DNA of 64,000 nucleotides. Origin: Pseudevernia furfuracea. Its lineage: Eukaryota; Ascomycota; Lecanoromycetes; Lecanorales; Parmeliaceae. Shown here piece by piece: positions 54,515 to 64,000 of the stretch. Below the pieces are notes generated by a model. That model did no database searches, was not told where the DNA came from, and worked only from the letters and a program-made list of their open reading frames with translations. The first letter of the stretch is position 1. Every line of letters begins with the position of its first letter. The position numbers and the translations under genes are program-made. The stretch lies in assembly GCA_022315425.1 (NCBI GenBank), contig JAIUPT010000033.1, positions 62,001-126,000 on the forward strand. Direction: 5' to 3'.

Positions 54515-57101
54515 ATTGCACGACTTGGTCAAAGGTCTGGGCTTTGTTGGTAACTTCAACGAAGGATGACTTGTTAGGAGAATTTATGGGATGGGCTCAT
54601 CAAAGGGGGCCCACTCGGACTAATATACTATTGCCTCGCAGGGAACTTGAGGAATGTAGGTAGAAATTGGTCATTTTTAGGATCTGGCTTGGAGACTCCT
54701 CCCCGGCTAGAGTTGACGTTATGCAGAGTCGCTTTAGGTCACTTCGAAAGGGCATTGCGAACCCTCGGCGCTATGAGTACTAATCTAGGGTGATGCTTTT
54801 GGCGCCCTTATGCAGCCAGAACCGGGTACGACCGAGTCGGCAGTAGCAGTAGCGACATCGGCGGCGGTGGTTCGCCGGAGGTTGAAGGATCAGGATATTG
54901 AAATCTCCATAGGCCATGACGTGATAGAGTTATAGCGGGCTCCAGTAACGAACTCTTATTGGGTCTACCAGGGTTTCCTGCAGGAGGATAAATTGTCGGT
55001 GAGCATATCGAGTTAGGGAGCGGATACTCTGACCTGTGACATGGTGCTGAGAGGTCTGATCATGGGCTCTATACCCATCGTAGAGGGACAGGCTGTGGAA
55101 CTGTAGACGGCTCCACTCGGGGGTGCGAAAAGTCTGGTAAATTGAGAGTCAAGTAGGAAGGTGCACTTCCCAGTCAGGCTTAGCTTGCCCAATGGCTTTT
55201 CGCACCCTCCTGATGGCTCCAGCTTTGTAGTTCACGAGCCGTGAAGTCCGAGTTCAAATTGAAGGATCACGACGTAGCCCGAAGATGTCCTTTTGTGGGA
55301 TGAGGTATGGTTGAGAGTGTCGATGCCGTAGCCCGAAGATGTCCTTTTGTGGGATGAGGTTTGGTTGAGAGGGTCGATGCCGTAGTCGAGGATGACATGG
55401 CCCAAAGGGTAGTAGCTATGAGCCAAAGACACGACAAGCCGGCTTCACTAGCAGCTCAGCTGCAGTCACGCACCTGTTCCAACTTTTTGTATTCTAGGTC
55501 AGGATGTGCTGTTGTTCTATTACCACCCCGGAGGCTTTCAGTATAGTGGAGTAGCCTTGGTCCACGCTCAGCAAATGCTTGGCGTCTGTTTCCTACGACT
55601 CGGAGGAAGATTTTCAAGGAGATTTTCAAGGAGTGCAGCGCAAGGTGATTACTTTCGCATAACGTAACGTATTTGATCGGATTTCGAGAATGACTGGGTT
55701 TCGAGAATCGTAGTAAGGTAGGTAAGCACACCAAAAATCTAGTAGTCTAACCGTATTTGGTAGAAATTTGTCAGCCAGGGTCTTTCTGTAGAATACGGTA
55801 CCAAAAAGCGGGAAGAATCTGAAGAATCTGACGAATCTGGGGAATGCATCCTTAGGAAAGATGCAGAGGCGTGCAGTACAAGGGTCGGCATCCACACTTT
55901 CCCCTTCGTTCTCGTGGGGGGAGATGAATTGAATTTTCAGCGTGTGGGGCTACTGGGTTGATCTGCCGGGTCGGGGCAGGCCGGTTTTTAATATCCGGAC
56001 AGCTAAGGTAGTCCATTTTCGGATAGCGCGCACAGCCTTTGCCCCCCTCACCTGCCCATTCTGCATACATTTCGCGCTCTAACACTGCGCAAGCAATGGA
56101 TGAGAACCTCACAATTAAAACCCCGCATGTCCCCACTCCACCCTACCTAACCAGTGTGCGTGCATAAGGTGGCGCCAGCCATCATACCTAGACCAAGGTA
56201 CTGGTAAACCGGTCGCAACGGCTTACACTTTGCAGACATCGGAGTGAACCCCCGCCCCAACTCGACATGGGAATTAATACCACCACAAACCAACTCACAC
56301 CCTTGTCTCTATCTCGGAAAACGGTTCATTGCGATGCACGAGGAGTCCGTGGTACCCTGGGCCGGTGATCTCAGATGGATGTGCTAGAGTATAGTATAGA
56401 AAGCTACCCTCAGTGGGCGCCGATTTGGAGTGCCGTGGCATGCCTATGAAGGAGGTGGCCACCCCTGGCGACAATTCCTTCCTCTCCCCATTTCTCGATT
56501 GCCATTTCACCGTGGTCTGGTTTCCCTGACGAATTCGGAGCCACAAGGTCTGGATCCTTGCAGGGTTTCGCCAGTAGGGCTTACATACGCTTAACCAAGA
56601 GCGATGGGACGTCGTGCAGCGGAGGAAATTGCAATTCTCAGGTTGGCGTTTTGCGGGGAGCTGAGGCGGCGGCTTCTGGGCTGGCGGGACGGCGATACTC
56701 GGACGACGCATGCATCTATTTGGCCAAACACCCTCTTGTCGATTGCAGCGTTCGCGCAATGTGGAGAAACTGAGGGACTAGCCGTGCGTTGTCTCTAACG
56801 ATAGACTAGCGCATCTCATTCCATGGCGATGTCCGCTCGATGTCCGTGAATGGTACCCCTGCTCTATCAATCAAAGGCGTAAACTCGTTTTTCCAGCCGT
56901 AACCCAATCGGTCCATGTACAGTGATTCGTAAGTCTCTAGAGCCCCAGGCGTCGCCCTCAGCTCTGACACTGGACCGGCCGTCTTTGCCTTCTCTCATCA
57001 TCTTACAATTCGCACGGAAAGATTAATCTTGCTCTCCCAAGGTCTCCCTCGCACTTTTTCGATCCAACCAGTGAAAGCTACAACGACCTCTTCTTTTATA
57101 C
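54515..57101. other. Gene-poor gap between precursor and UstYa-like gene
   Basis: About 2.6 kb. I find no second precursor, tyrosinase or other biosynthetic gene. It contains a 54-bp tandem repeat (listed) and pyrimidine-rich sequence upstream of 57102. Confidence 0.45.
55274..55381. repeat. 54-bp tandem duplication
   Basis: Two adjacent copies of a 54-base unit starting GTAGCCCGAAGATGTCCTTT, differing at two or three positions. Confidence 0.85.
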
Positions 57102-58214
57102 ATGAACACTCTTCGGAGACTGCTCCCTTCCTTGTCCGCCATGGACTTGGGGCACTCGTACCGGCAGACGGCGACAGGAGACAGCATTGATGGAGAAGAC
57201 CGACCCTTTATCGGCGCCGAACTCTCGGAGAAGAGGGTGGCGCCGCCGGGCACGACTGCCTTCAACAGAGTAATGGGCATCGTCAATGTCGTCCTGGCGC
57301 TGGTACTGGCCGTGTCCTTGGCTTTGCTCGCGATTTCCGTGACTCATGACCGCAACGACGCGGCTGTGGCCTCCTCTGTGCCGTACTGTAAGTGCTCCTC
57401 TACCGCAAACAGCATGACCGTCGACTGACGCCCGTGTCACAAAGCTCCCGCGCGCCACGTGTTGCAGCCCGTGACGAAAAAGTTCAAGCCCAGCCTGACC
57501 TTTCAAAACGACGATCCCGAAGTCGCCGACCCTGCGTGGAATGATATCCAAGGGCCCGTCATGGGCTACGTTGCTCTGGACGATGACGTTATGCTGAAGC
57601 TTTTTGAACAGCAAGGACGGCCTACCGTCGCCAGTCCATGGGAGCCCGAGAAGTGGTTGTATGCGCCGTCAATGTACCACCAACTGCATTGCCTCGACAT
57701 TCTCCGCAGGTCTTTCAACCGAGAACGGTATTTCCCGAACGTGACAGATGTACAATTCAACTATCATAGACGTAAGTAGATTCATCCCGGAACTATGCTC
57801 GAGAAACTAACCAGGCATGGCCCGACGGGCTTAGACCACTGTTTGGATTATATGAGGCAGGTTGTGCTTTGCCATGCCGATGTGGACATGATCTACTGGT
57901 ACGCAGGTTCTTTCAAGCTTTGGACAGAGCGACGACTGACATTGGTGAAACCAAGGTGGAACCGTAATTATACCACATTCAATGAGCACAGAGAACCGTA
58001 CCAGTCAGAGTGGTACAAGAACATGGATGTTTACGAACGGTTCGAAAACGCGGAATTCTTTTGGGATACCGATCACACGTGCAATCGGCTGGAGCCTCTC
58101 GAAGAGTGGGTGGCAGAGCACAGGTTCTTCCCTTTGGGCTGGGAAGGGACGTTTAATGAGATTCACTGTCAGACGGAGGATTGCAGAGAGGCAGAAAGGC
58201 ATCATTTTTTCTGA
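57102..58214 (+). CDS. UstYa-like (DUF3328) oxidase
   Basis: Three exons, 57102-57387, 57445-57771 and 57835-58214, give 330 residues. One membrane helix lies at about residues 57-80 (VMGIVNVVLALVLAVSLALL). The catalytic domain carries both hallmark motifs: YHQLHCLDIL at about residue 173 and HHCLDYMRQVVLCHAD at about 205, the second one formed across the last intron. In ustiloxin, phomopsin and related pathways such proteins oxidise and cross-link ribosomal peptide cores, working in the secretory route with a type II membrane topology. Being next to a Kex2-repeat precursor, it is the likely cyclase of that peptide. Introns are 57 and 63 nt with CTGAC/CTAAC branch sites. DUF3328 proteins also occur in other fungal pathways, so the pairing is inference. 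The last residues (RHHFF) are hydrophilic. Confidence 0.88.
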
Positions 58215-58807
58215 GTCAAGTCATGGTCGAGGCCGTTTGGGCCAGTTCTCGCATCAGGCATCAGATAGTGCTATTGCAAGGGCCACACTACTAAATCTGG
58301 GGCGGAGGACGTTCTCAAGGCGATATTCTTGTCACTAGGTGTAGGCTTCCAGGTAGAGATCAAGAAGTGCATTCCGACCGCCCTCGGTCAGGTGGCTGCT
58401 ACGCTGAGGGCGAAGAGCGACCACAAGCCCAAAAAGGGGTAGGAGTCGATAGTATGTAGTCGGCATAGATGCTTGGTGGCTAGGTGAGCCTAGCCTAGGT
58501 GAGCTTGCGAGTACCTAAGGTAGTTAGAAAATTAAGGTTTAATCTCACCAATGATTGGTGCGAGTTATCTGAGGCCTTGGCCACGTCGAGTCCTCTCCTG
58601 AGGGGTTTCTACCTAAGTTTTTTTTCTTTCTAACGGCCTCCTTCCCACAAGATAGTCTTTCAGTATATCCCCACAACCCGGTGGCCTTCTTGACGGCAGA
58701 ATCCCAGGCAGCGATACAATTTCGTTCCGCAGCCCGAAAGTGAAGGCAAGATCAGAGGATCCGATTCCTTGGGAGGCATTGCAAAGCCCGCTGTGCGTCG
58801 CCGAATC
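58215..58807. other. Intergenic between UstYa-like and MFS genes
   Basis: About 590 bases, no gene seen; a short CTAGGTGAGC repeat lies near 58480-58505. Confidence 0.45.
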
Positions 58808-60819
58808 ATGTCAACCCGTCGCCGAATGCCGTCGTCGTCACCACCCCCTCCCGCCCACACACGGCCGCACCGGGCGGTGCCGAGCCCGGTCACGCACCTC
58901 GCGCTCTACCTATGCTGTGCGGCCGAAGTCGTCTTCGTCTTCGCCGACGCGATCGGCTCGATGCCGTGGACGCGCCTGGTGGAGAGCGTTGTTTGCCGGC
59001 GACACACCAGCGCCGTGGTTGCGGAAAGCGGAAACCGCCCCTTGTTTGACCGGATGCTGCTGAGCATACTGCTGATCGGCGGGAGGGGCGGACCCACGGC
59101 CGAGGCCCGGTGTAAGGGCGACGCTGTGCAGGCCGAGATGGCGGAGTTGTAAGTATTCTCATTCTGCGCTGGAGCACAAAGACATGGGAGCAGAACCGAA
59201 AGGTCTCGGAACCTGCAGGGGTGGAACAGCTTCACCTCGTTCTTTTCCAAGCTTTCGCGTCTCAGCTCCGTTAACTAATGGGGGCAAATGACAGAATGGG
59301 CGGCATGTTTAGCTTGGGATCCATCCCCGGTGAGTCGTCGACCGCAATGTCACACTGAGTCCTAGTATTGAGGGCCCCAAAAAGAAAAGGTCGGATTTCC
59401 AAAGGCGGGGCTCACCTATTGGCAGGACTCTTTCTCGTTATACCATTCTCTATGCTTGCGAAGCATATAGATCGTCGCCTCCTCCTTGTCGTCAACGCGG
59501 TCAGTATGTTGTGCGGCAATTTCTTCATGATAATTATGGGTACGTTGGGCCATTGAAGCTTCCCATTGCGGACCTTAGCATGGAAGACAATATGCTTATC
59601 ACTAATGGTCTTACAGTATTGATACCAAACATGAACCTCAAATTTCTATGGCTGGCAGGCCTCTTCAGCATTTTCGGCGGAGGTGGTGCTATCTTTTCCA
59701 CATTGCTGCGAAGTATTATCGCAGAAAGCGTCAAACATGATCAATTTTAATTGTCACCCGTTTCTCCAAATCGAAGCAGCTTCCCACAAGACTGGTAGGA
59801 GCTCCGTCTTGTATGTGCTCTCCGGTCTCAGCATGCTGGTGCGACTGGGTGGAGTGGTCCTTGGTTCTTGACTGCTTCAGTACGGTGCGGTAGCCGCCAA
59901 CCTGTCCAGTGTGGCTCTGATGATCGTCGCCATTCCGATACTAGGTCTTCTACCGCCATGCGTCGCTCGAGCGCCAAGATCTACGAAATCCAGTCGTTCT
60001 GAGCAGCGAAAACCCATGCAACAAGACATTGGACTTCAGCATTTAATCCCAAAGAGCAGCTCAGACTCGAGCACAGAGGCAGAAGCAGAAGAGGATACAG
60101 CACATGAAGACCATCAAGGTCATAGCGAACATCGCCACCATCGTCAAAGAAGCTTCATGGCAGGCATTCGCGAAGCAGACTTCGCGGGAACCGTACAAAA
60201 GTATACCTACTTACCAATCCGCAATCCACTGTGCTTCATGTTCCTGGCCATCATGTTCATCAACTCGCTCGCCATGGACGTCCGAAATCAGTTGAAAGCA
60301 TGGATCAGCACGCGTTACGGCTGGCCGCTCGCCGACGTCGGCTACGTCCTCGGTGGCGAGAGCGTCGCCGGCGCGGCCGTGCTGTTCGCGCTCCCGTGGT
60401 TGGACCGAGTGTGGTGCCACGCGCCATCTGTTTCGCTCGCCATTTGGGAAAAGCGCAAGCGGGAGCTCCGGGTCGCGCAGGTCTCGCTCGGTCTCGGCGC
60501 CGCCGGAGCGCTCGTAATCGCGCTGGCGGCGGGGCGGGCGGTGTTTATGCTTGGGTTGGTGGTCATGATGGGCGCGGTGGGCTTTCCAGACGCGGTGCGC
60601 GCGTTCTGCACGAGCTTCTTCGCTGCGGACGAGATCCAGGCGCTATACGCGGCCGTAACAGTGGTCGAGATGCTTGGCGTTATCATTGGATCGCCGGTCT
60701 GGGGCTGGATCTTCGCGCAGGCTTACCACGGCGGAAGTGTCTGGATTGGGGTGCCCTTTGGGATTTGCATGGTATTATTGCTATGCACTTTAGGTCTGGT
60801 GTTACGGCTTAAACCGTGA
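58808..60819 (+). pseudogene. MFS transporter of the RiPP-like locus, apparently broken
   Basis: Exons 58808-59148, 59295-59329, 59426-59539 and from 59617 onward encode a fungal major facilitator protein: an N-terminal helix with an acidic FADAIGSMPWTRLVES loop, MGGMFSLGSIPGLFLVIPFS joined across an intron, then FLWLAGLFSIFGGGGAIFST, a cytosolic loop (RSEQRKPMQQD...), and a conserved second half (NPLCFMFLAIMFINSLAMD to the end). Two problems are visible. After SIIAESVKHDQF the frame meets TAA at 59748, and no proper donor/acceptor pair restores the following frame, though TTTCTCCAAATCGAAGCAG looks like a lost acceptor. At 59869-59871 TGA interrupts VVLGS-LLQYGAVAANLSS where a tryptophan codon would fit; a 42-nt intron ending TTCAG could remove it but would delete a membrane segment. 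Such transporters normally export the pathway product. Breakage or assembly error is undecided. Confidence 0.65.
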
Positions 60820-61131
60820 CCGGTGGGGGAAAATAATTCGAAGGATCGGCACCGCTCTTCGAATCAATGGATAAGCAATCACCAGCTTATAGATCAATTA
60901 GACAAAACCAATTAACGGTGGGGAGGAGGGTTTGACGAATTTAGAGGCAAGGTTCACACTTTGTAGGGGGGAAGGTGCCAGAACTGGCTCTCCGTGAATC
61001 TCCTATATTCTCACAAGCTCTCTATACTCTAACGGAAACCCTCATGTTCAGCGCTGCTCTTCGGTCTTTTAGGGACACGTCTCATCTCGACTGCCACCTT
61101 TTCGGCACCTTGCCAGATGTTTCGTGCCATT
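60820..61131. other. Convergent intergenic gap
   Basis: 312 bases between the ends of the plus-strand MFS gene and the minus-strand dehydrogenase. No feature is seen. Confidence 0.4.
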
Positions 61132-61986
61132 TCACAAATTCTTTCTCCGCGCTTTGACAAAGTTCGCAATCTTGGTCAAATTAAACACTTTGGTGAAATA
61201 GTAGTCCCAAAATATTCTCGGCATCAGCGTGAGGAGCAGCCAGACGTTCCATGCCTGATTTCCTCTCCACAGTGATCTTGCAGGCTTGGTCCCGAGCGCT
61301 GCCCTGACCACACCCTCTGCGTAGACAGTACCTTCCATAGCCCCCTCCTGCGAATGTAGTTGTCTTCTTTGATAATCTGCATTGAGCGGGCGGTATAGGG
61401 AATCTTCTGGCAGCTCTCGATGAGTCCTGGCAATATTGCTTTTGACACCACCCGTCACCACGACCATCACGTTAACATCAAAAGGCGCGAGCTCGATGCG
61501 GAGAGTATCGCTGTAGGCGTGAAGAGCTGCTTTGGACGCGTTGTATGTAGAGCCGAAGACGTAGGGAATTTCTGCAGCCACGCTACCGATCTGGACTATG
61601 GTGCCCTTCGCTTGGATGAGGAGAGGAGCGAAAGCCTGGCACATCCGCATCACCGAGAAGACATTGGTCTCGAATGTGGCTTGAACCTCCTCAAAATCGA
61701 CATCCAGAGCTGGAATGGTATAGTTGCGTCCGGCATTGTTGACCAGGTAGTCCAAGGAGCCATTTGTGCGTTCGGAGATGTGTCGCTTGACTTCTGCAAC
61801 GCTCTCGGGAGAAGTGACTTCAAGCTGCAAGGCTTCGATGCCTAGAGCTTTGAGGTCTGTGACTGCTTTTTCATTACGAGCTGTAGCAAAGACATGGATT
61901 CCTTTGGAATGGAACTGCGTGGCCAAAGCGTAACCTATGCCGCCTGGGCTGCAACCCGTAATCAATACTGTCTTCTTGCCTTCCAT
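61132..61986 (-). CDS. Short-chain dehydrogenase, Ayr1-like (1-acyl-DHAP reductase type)
   Basis: Single exon, 284 residues. Seen: the cofactor motif TVLITGCSPGGIGYALA at residues 6-22, ATARN as the NADPH-preferring second strand, DYLVNNAGRNYTIPALDVD at about 83, VQIGSVAAEIPYVFGSTYNA with the catalytic Ser and YxxxK (YNASK), and ELAPFDVNVMVVVTGGVKS. This is the classical SDR group of yeast Ayr1, which reduces 1-acyl-dihydroxyacetone phosphate and acts in lipid metabolism; fungal clusters also carry similar enzymes that act on other ketones. A hydrophobic patch near the C-terminus (VWLLLTLMPRIFWDYY) may attach it to a membrane. It is divergent from the next MFS gene with 435 bases between starts. 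Its role in the peptide locus is unproven. Confidence 0.87.
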   Translation of the reverse strand: MEGKKTVLITGCSPGGIGYALATQFHSKGIHVFATARNEKAVTDLKALGIEALQLEVTSPESVAEVKRHISERTNGSLDYLVNNAGRNYTIPALDVDFEEVQATFETNVFSVMRMCQAFAPLLIQAKGTIVQIGSVAAEIPYVFGSTYNASKAALHAYSDTLRIELAPFDVNVMVVVTGGVKSNIARTHRELPEDSLYRPLNADYQRRQLHSQEGAMEGTVYAEGVVRAALGTKPARSLWRGNQAWNVWLLLTLMPRIFWDYYFTKVFNLTKIANFVKARRKNL

Positions 61987-62421
61987 CGTTGTGGTATGCT
62001 TTCTCCGGGAACTTATTTCATGTAGGTCGTAATCTCATAGAAGTCAGCCTTCGAGCCTAACTGTGGTCGGGGTATTATCTGAGTCGTGTTAGATTCGAGT
62101 CTCAGATCTTAATGACGCTGGTATATGGTGGTGGTCCGTGTAATGGTTTTGTCTTTCATATCTTTGATATGTCTGACAGCAAGTGATAACGGCACCCAGA
62201 TTACTAAAGGCACCGTATTCCATTGGTATTTTCACCGCTCCGCAATCCTCCACTGAAGTTCACTAAAGTACACAAAGTTATTTCTCCGCGATTGATTTCC
62301 GCTTCCTTTCCATGATGGAGAGCACAAGCCTCTTGAATGTTCAGCCCATCCAATTCTACAGAGGATCCACACGCAGCTCTGAGCTTAGAAGTGGACGGCG
62401 GGGTCCTTGCTCAAGGTCGAC
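61987..62421. promoter_or_regulatory. Shared divergent promoter region
   Basis: 435 bases separate the start codons of the dehydrogenase (minus) and the second MFS transporter (plus), so the two may be co-regulated. No specific site can be named. Confidence 0.4.
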
Positions 62422-63814
62422 ATGGCCAACAGTACCACTGTGATAGAAATGGCCGCTCTACCCTCTTCCAAAGACCCATCAATTCCCTTGCAAAAGTCAA
62501 TTGGAAGCACAGAGATCCCTGGGCCTATTGCTAGCCATGTCGTGGAGACCAAGCAGAAATGGAACAGCCCACGAATCAATACATACCGTCTGGCTGCCAT
62601 ATTCTTTGCATTCATCAATTTTGGAATGAATGATGGCTCGTACGGTGCTTTGATACCATATGTAGGCAATCAACTAAGCAGTGAATCTGACAATGAAGGC
62701 TGATCACTGATTTCTCCAGATCGAAGCAGACTACAGCCTTTCCTACACCATCACATCCCTCGTCTTCCTCTCTCCCTTTGCCGGCTACACCTTCGCTGCC
62801 CTCTTCAGCGATCGTCTACATCGTCTTGGTGGCCGGCGTGGAATTGCCATAATCGCTCCTGCATCCAAGATTATCGCTTACATTGTCATTGCTACGCATC
62901 CTCCATACCCCGCCGTGGTGACTATCCTTGCTCTTGCGGGAGTTGGCAATGGACTTCTCGACGCAGCATGGAACGCCTGGATTGGCACCTTGGACCATAC
63001 GAATCAGCTACTGGGGTTGCTGCATGGCTGCTATGGGCTTGGAGCGACGATCAGTCCGCTAATAGCTACCACTATGGTCACGAAGGGCCACCTGGGATGG
63101 TGGAAGTTCGAGTACATCATGATTGGTGTTTTGACTTTGGAAATCTGTGGAGGCACCTGGGCATTCTGGAAAGAGACGGGGCTGAAATACCGTGATGACA
63201 ACAGCAGCGCCGACAGCGATGAGAAGGGCAAGACCAGGCTGGCTTTGAATCAGAAGGTCACTTGGATTTGTGCGGTATTCCTGCTTGCCTATGTAGGAAC
63301 GGAGGTCTCCTTAGGTGGATGGATCGTCACCTTTATGATACGTGTCCGCCACGGTCAACCTTTCGCTTCTGGTATGACAGCCACGGGCTTCTGGCTCGGT
63401 CTCACTGTTGGACGGGTGACTCTCGGGTTCATCACTCCCAAGATTGGTGAGCGACTTGCTGTTGCCATCTACATTATTTGCTCTCTTGGGCTTGAGCTAC
63501 TGTTTTGGCTCGTGCCTCAATTTATTGTCTCTGCGGTTGCCGTTTCTCTCGTGGGCTTTTTCATAGGTCCTTTATTCCCGTCTGCCGTTATTATGGCAAC
63601 GAAACTGCTGCCACAAGAACTCCATGTGGCTGCTATAGGGTTTGCTGCTGCTATAGGCGGAGGAGGGGCTGCCGTACTCCCGTTTGCTGTTGGAGCAATA
63701 GCAAATGCCAGAGGCGTGCAGACTCTGCAGCCTATTGTCCTAGCATTACTGGCTATACTATTGGGTATATGGCTGTTGCTGCCACGGATACCTACTCATC
63801 TCCATGAAAGCTGA
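62422..63814 (+). CDS. MFS transporter, Bsc6-like
   Basis: Two exons, 62422-62661 and 62720-63814 (intron 58 nt, donor GTAGGC, acceptor CCAG), give 444 residues with about twelve membrane helices. Seen: FFAFINFGMNDGSYGALIPY joined to IEADYSLSYTITSLVFLSPF across the intron, LGGRRGIAIIAP as the MFS loop between helices 2 and 3, GVGNGLLDAAWNAWIG, AYVGTEVSLGGWIVTFMI, GFWLGLTVGRVTLGF and FIGPLFPSAVIMATKL. The pattern matches the fungal group around yeast Bsc6 with a sugar-transporter-like second half. The start at 62422 (MANSTTVIEMAALP) is preferred over upstream out-of-frame ATGs. It is intact, unlike the MFS gene on the other side of the dehydrogenase, and could export a pathway product, but that is inferred only from position. 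Confidence 0.87.
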
Positions 63815-64000
63815 GATCAAGGTTGTTTCAGATGTAGGCCAGCTTTTTCGCAGTGCTATATACACGTAAAAGGCCCCATGGCTCATAGATACCAATCGAG
63901 CGTGAATGTCATCCAATACTCCAGAACGATTTACGAGGACGCTTCAATGTTCTCAATTTCAATGCCTGAGCAAAGCAGACCCTTTCGCACCTGCTCTATT
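63815..64000. other. Right edge of the window
   Basis: 3' flank of the MFS gene; nothing else can be supported in 186 bases. Confidence 0.4.

Noticed and set aside
1..64000. CRISPR arrays, rRNA, tRNA genes, bacterial-type operons
   Set aside because: None seen; repeats present are microsatellites, minisatellites or transposon-like, and I recognised no tRNA cloverleaf by eye.

Overview
This window is nuclear DNA from a filamentous ascomycete (Pezizomycotina; the gene families would fit a Dothideomycete, but the species cannot be told). Genes have short introns, mostly 47-80 nt, with GTRNGT-like donors, CTAAC/CTGAC-like branch sites and YAG acceptors. The gene families are typically fungal: Zn2Cys6 factor, RTA1, Pth11/rhodopsin-type membrane protein, UstYa-like (DUF3328), NACHT-ankyrin. 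Spacing is loose, and several intergenic stretches hold microsatellites, AT-rich decay and repeat copies. I re-spliced the genes by hand; most models close exactly in frame.

Left part (1-24 kb): a Na+/H+ exchanger-type gene broken by one in-frame TAG; a six-exon Pth11-like receptor/membrane protein; a carotenoid oxygenase; a protein with a fungal STAND-type helical N-terminus; a patatin-like protein whose nucleophile serine is replaced by glycine; a NIPA-type magnesium transporter; and a single-exon FAD monooxygenase.

Middle (22-50 kb): a gene-poor AT-rich stretch with a dynamin-like remnant; an S41-family peptidase ORF lacking its N-terminal half; a NACHT-ZZ-ankyrin NLR with an apparent frameshift; a repeat-rich gap; a Zn2Cys6 transcription factor with one unusually long intron; an RTA1-family membrane protein; a 652-bp transposon-like element with terminal inverted repeats; a cysteine-rich, probably secreted protein (partly resolved); a stand-alone CinA-type amidohydrolase divergent from a Dal5-like MFS permease; an uncharacterised protein; a MOSC protein; and a frame-disrupted unknown gene.

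Right part (50-64 kb): a ubiquitin-like fragment with a collagen-like tail, a tandem 298-bp duplication with RIP-like divergence, degenerate repeat sequence, and then what looks like a ribosomal peptide (RiPP) locus of the dikaritin type. At 54.1-54.5 kb lies a two-exon 92-residue secreted precursor with three near-identical repeats, each beginning with a Kex2 site (KREA) and carrying the segment RGANIYTHGG. It is followed by a UstYa-like oxidase gene with both histidine motifs, an apparently broken MFS transporter, a short-chain dehydrogenase and a second, intact MFS transporter. This is the most interesting part of the window. The precursor core resembles no RiPP core I know, and the locus may continue past the right edge.

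Three of the introns appear to be GC-AG introns (at 1898, 17107 and 43043), each required to keep the conserved reading frame.
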